From the NCBI GenBank assembly GCA_018991295.1, contig JAGKSZ010000251.1:1-8310 (forward strand): a stretch of DNA of 8,310 nt, given 5' to 3'. The DNA is from Porphyrobacter sp. (GTDB taxonomy: Bacteria > Pseudomonadota > Alphaproteobacteria > Sphingomonadales > Sphingomonadaceae). The translations under genes were made by a program, and so were the position numbers. The notes beneath the pieces were generated by a model that saw nothing but the letters and a program-made list of their open reading frames with translations, was not told where the DNA came from and made no database searches. Below, piece by piece: positions 6,319 to 8,310 of the stretch. Position 1 is the stretch's first letter, and every line of letters begins with the position of its first letter.

Positions 6319-7299
6319 ATGACGCGCGTGTTCATCACGATCGACACCGAATATTCCTCCGGCCTCTACACGGGCACCGGGGCTTCGGATCGTGCTGACA
6401 ACTTTGCCCGATCCATCTCCTGCGTGACACCAACCGGCCCATCGGGGGTCGGCCACAAGCTCGAACTGCTGGCCGAATACGGGCAGAAGGCAGTGTTCTT
6501 CGTTGATCCCATGCCAGCGCTGGTGTGGGGCGTGGCCGCGATCGAGGACATTGTGGGCCCGATCCTTGCGGCGGGGCAGGATGTGCAATTGCACTGCCAT
6601 ACCGAATGGCTCGGCCTTGCTGCGCCCGCTGATCGGCGGGGCCTGCCTTCGCGCGGCAACAACCTTGCCGATCACAGCTTCGATGAACAATGCGCGATCC
6701 TCGATTACGCGCGCGCCACGCTGATGGCGGCAGGCGCGCCTGCGCCGGTCGCGTTCCGTGCGGGCAATTACGGGGCGAATGACAATACGCTGCGGGCGCT
6801 GGCCGCGCTGGGGCTGGATTACGATTCGAGCCACTGCCCGGCGCTGGTCGGCACCGGGGCCTGCCGCATCAGCCTGACCGCCGAAGACCGCCAACCGGTT
6901 GGCCACATGGGCGTGCTCGAAGTGCCGGTCGGGGCGATCGGCACCATGAACGGCGGGCTGCGCCACGCACAGATCACCGCGCTGACGCTGAACGAGATGC
7001 TCGGCGCGATCCGTCACGCACGTGATACCGGGCGCGACAGCTTCACGCTGGTGAGCCATTCCTTCGAACTCATCAACCGCCGCAAGCTTGCCGTAAACCC
7101 GATTGTGCGCCGCCGCTTCATCGGGCTGATCAAGGCGCTCGGCGCGATGCGCGGGGTATCCACCGGCACCTATGCCCAAACCCCGCCGGCGCTGCGTCTG
7201 ACCGGAGGGGCCTGTCAGCCGCTGCCCGCCAGCCCGATCCGCACAGGGATGCGCCTGGCTGAACAATTCGTCTCCAACGCCCTTTACGGGAACCTTTAG
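6319..7299 (+). CDS. Polysaccharide deacetylase-like protein (NodB/WalW-type fold)
   Basis: This 326-aa protein is predicted to belong to the NodB-homology deacetylase superfamily, which removes N- or O-acetyl groups from glycans using a divalent metal. Visible motifs: VFITIDTEY at 4-12 with candidate catalytic/metal D9; LHCHTEW (91-97), whose two histidines (H92, H94) stand in for the usual HxxxH metal site; FRAGNYGANDNTLRALAALG (146-165), the conserved arginine motif; and SHSFEL (246-251) with the late histidine H247. The pattern is closer to the WalW/WbmS-like branch seen in polysaccharide loci than to classic TFDDG enzymes. No signal peptide is present, so it probably acts in the cytoplasm on precursors. 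ATG 6319 is chosen over TTG 6298, which lies in the upstream hairpin. The acyltransferase gene follows after 13 bp, indicating an operon. The exact substrate is unknown. Confidence 0.85.
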   Translation: MTRVFITIDTEYSSGLYTGTGASDRADNFARSISCVTPTGPSGVGHKLELLAEYGQKAVFFVDPMPALVWGVAAIEDIVGPILAAGQDVQLHCHTEWLGLAAPADRRGLPSRGNNLADHSFDEQCAILDYARATLMAAGAPAPVAFRAGNYGANDNTLRALAALGLDYDSSHCPALVGTGACRISLTAEDRQPVGHMGVLEVPVGAIGTMNGGLRHAQITALTLNEMLGAIRHARDTGRDSFTLVSHSFELINRRKLAVNPIVRRRFIGLIKALGAMRGVSTGTYAQTPPALRLTGGACQPLPASPIRTGMRLAEQFVSNALYGNL

Positions 7300-7312
7300 G
7301 GGCAGGTTGGCG

Positions 7313-8212
7313 ATGGCCGGGTCAGGTATCGATTTCACCCTCGGCGCACGGCGGCTGGCGAGCGTGCCGCGGCTGCTTTCCACGTGGAGCTTTGCGCTTG
7401 AGGATGTGCTGGCAGGCACCTTGCCCCCCGCACCGCCTGCAGGGCGCGATGGCGTGCGCGTGCTGTCTGCCCCCGCCGCCCGGCTGAGTGAAATCGCCGC
7501 GCGCTATCCCGGCTTTATCGCAGGCGGACGGCAGGATTATCGCCGCCACTATATCGACATGGGCCTGGGCTTTGCCGCCTATATGGATCGCTTTTCAGGC
7601 AAGACCCGTTCAACCCTGCGGCGCAAGGCGCGCAAGCTGACCGAGGAAGCCGGGGGTTACAGCGTCACTGAACACCGCTCCCCGGCCGAAATCGAAGCCT
7701 TCCTTGCCGCTGCCCTGCCCTTGTCGGCGCGCACCTATCAGGCGCGGCTGCTGGATGCAGGCCTGCCTGATAGCACCGCTGCTCGCCGGGCGATGCTGGA
7801 GGCGGCCGAGGATGACCGGATGCGCGCCTTCCTGCTCCACGCAGGCGGTGCGCCGGTTGCCTATCTTTCGCTGCCGGTAGGCGGACGCACACTGGTCTAT
7901 GCCCATCTGGGCTATGATCCCGAATGGGCCCGCCTGTCGGTCGGCACGGTGTTGCAGATGGACGCGCTGGAACGGCTGTTTGCCGAACAGCGCTTCGCCT
8001 GGTTCGATTTCACCGAAGGCGAAGGCGCACACAAGGCGATGTTCGGCACCGACAGCGCGCAGTGCGCCAGCCTTGTGCTGCTGGAGCCAACGCTCGCCAA
8101 CCGCACGTTGCTGGGGGCACGCGATGCGTTCGATGCGAGCGTGGCAGGCGCCAAGGCGCTGGCCGCGCGGTCAGGGGCGCTTGGCCGGATCCGGGCTTTG
8201 CTGCGCGCTTAG
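7313..8212 (+). CDS. GNAT-fold acyltransferase, FemAB/BcsL (CelD)-like
   Basis: This 299-aa cytoplasmic protein resembles the Acetyltransf_6 (BcsL/CelD, FemAB-like) branch of GNAT transferases, which move an acyl or aminoacyl group onto a glycan or peptidoglycan-type acceptor. Family-typical stretches are FSGKTRSTLRRKARK (94-108), a basic conserved helix; the cofactor-binding half with AHLGYDPEWARLSVGTVLQM; and WFDFTEGEGAHKAMFGT (230-246), the characteristic acidic FxEG-type motif followed by a lysine. ATG 7313 is preferred because GGCAGG sits 6 nt upstream; a TTG at 7307 would add only two residues. Its start lies 13 bp after the deacetylase stop, and the pair is very likely co-transcribed. 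Genes of both families also occur together in exosortase/PEP-CTERM exopolysaccharide loci, but no exosortase is seen here. The fold call is firm; the acyl donor and acceptor are unknown. Confidence 0.85.
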   Translation: MAGSGIDFTLGARRLASVPRLLSTWSFALEDVLAGTLPPAPPAGRDGVRVLSAPAARLSEIAARYPGFIAGGRQDYRRHYIDMGLGFAAYMDRFSGKTRSTLRRKARKLTEEAGGYSVTEHRSPAEIEAFLAAALPLSARTYQARLLDAGLPDSTAARRAMLEAAEDDRMRAFLLHAGGAPVAYLSLPVGGRTLVYAHLGYDPEWARLSVGTVLQMDALERLFAEQRFAWFDFTEGEGAHKAMFGTDSAQCASLVLLEPTLANRTLLGARDAFDASVAGAKALAARSGALGRIRALLRA

Positions 8213-8310
8213 GCGGACTGCCATAAGGGCTTCGGCGGAGCGGCGATTGGCCGAATGCTGGCTCGCCCGCTCCACCAGCGAAGCGCGCATCGAAGGCGCA
8301 CCGCTGAGCG
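8171..8310 (-). CDS. Possible 3' end of an unidentified gene, partial
   Basis: On the minus strand a frame is open from the right edge to a TGA at 8171-8173, giving 45 residues. It includes a likely helical stretch (ASLVERASQHSANRRSAEAL) and ends PAKRP. Its composition and GC-rich third positions look coding, and the other two minus frames look implausible (one is Trp/Arg/Cys-rich). If real, it overlaps the last 42 bp of the acyltransferase gene tail to tail. I do not recognise the family, and with so little sequence a chance open frame is possible. Apart from this, the 98 bp after the acyltransferase show no terminator or RNA gene. Confidence 0.45.
   Translation of the reverse strand, partial: LSGAPSMRASLVERASQHSANRRSAEALMAVRLSAQQSPDPAKRP

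Noticed and set aside
6223..7419. 398-codon open frame on the minus strand
   Set aside because: Antisense to the deacetylase and the start of the acyltransferase, both with family motifs. Its product is His/Arg/Gln-rich with no domain.

Overview
The window reads as a GC-rich chromosomal segment of an alphaproteobacterium, most likely a sphingomonad (Sphingomonadaceae/Erythrobacteraceae type). This rests on family content and style: two large TonB-dependent outer-membrane receptors with VTATRR/IIVTGR-type TonB boxes, an EthA-like Baeyer-Villiger monooxygenase, a short single-domain CinA-type protein, and strong GC bias at third codon positions. That bias also produces long meaningless antisense frames. 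No tRNA, rRNA, mobile element, CRISPR array or phage gene was seen.

Layout. Positions 1-1547 (minus) hold the N-terminal 515 residues of a TonB-dependent receptor that runs off the left edge. A 196-bp gap follows, with no clear terminator or promoter. Positions 1744-3783 (minus) hold a second, complete and clearly different receptor of 679 residues. A 129-bp divergent region (3784-3912) separates it from a rightward series: an EthA-like FAD/NADPH monooxygenase (3913-5421), a strong intergenic hairpin (5427-5463), a CinA N-terminal-domain protein (5481-6242), a NodB/WalW-like polysaccharide deacetylase whose ribosome-binding site lies in a small hairpin (6319-7299), and, 13 bp later, a FemAB/BcsL-type GNAT acyltransferase (7313-8212). 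The last bases probably carry the 3' end of a leftward gene that overlaps the acyltransferase tail to tail.

How the genes may work together. The left half looks like outer-membrane uptake set back to back with a cytoplasmic oxygenase, which would suit import and oxidation of a hydrophobic ketone or similar substrate. This is inference, because receptor substrates cannot be read from sequence. The deacetylase/acyltransferase pair is a tight two-gene unit that probably edits acyl groups on a cell-surface glycan or its precursor. The CinA-type gene is probably a housekeeping bystander.

No convincing wholly new system is visible. The observations most worth a second look are the deacetylase-acyltransferase pair, the two hairpins at gene junctions, the palindrome in the divergent region, and a 9-nt leader identity with the same 6-nt spacing shared by the left receptor and the monooxygenase.
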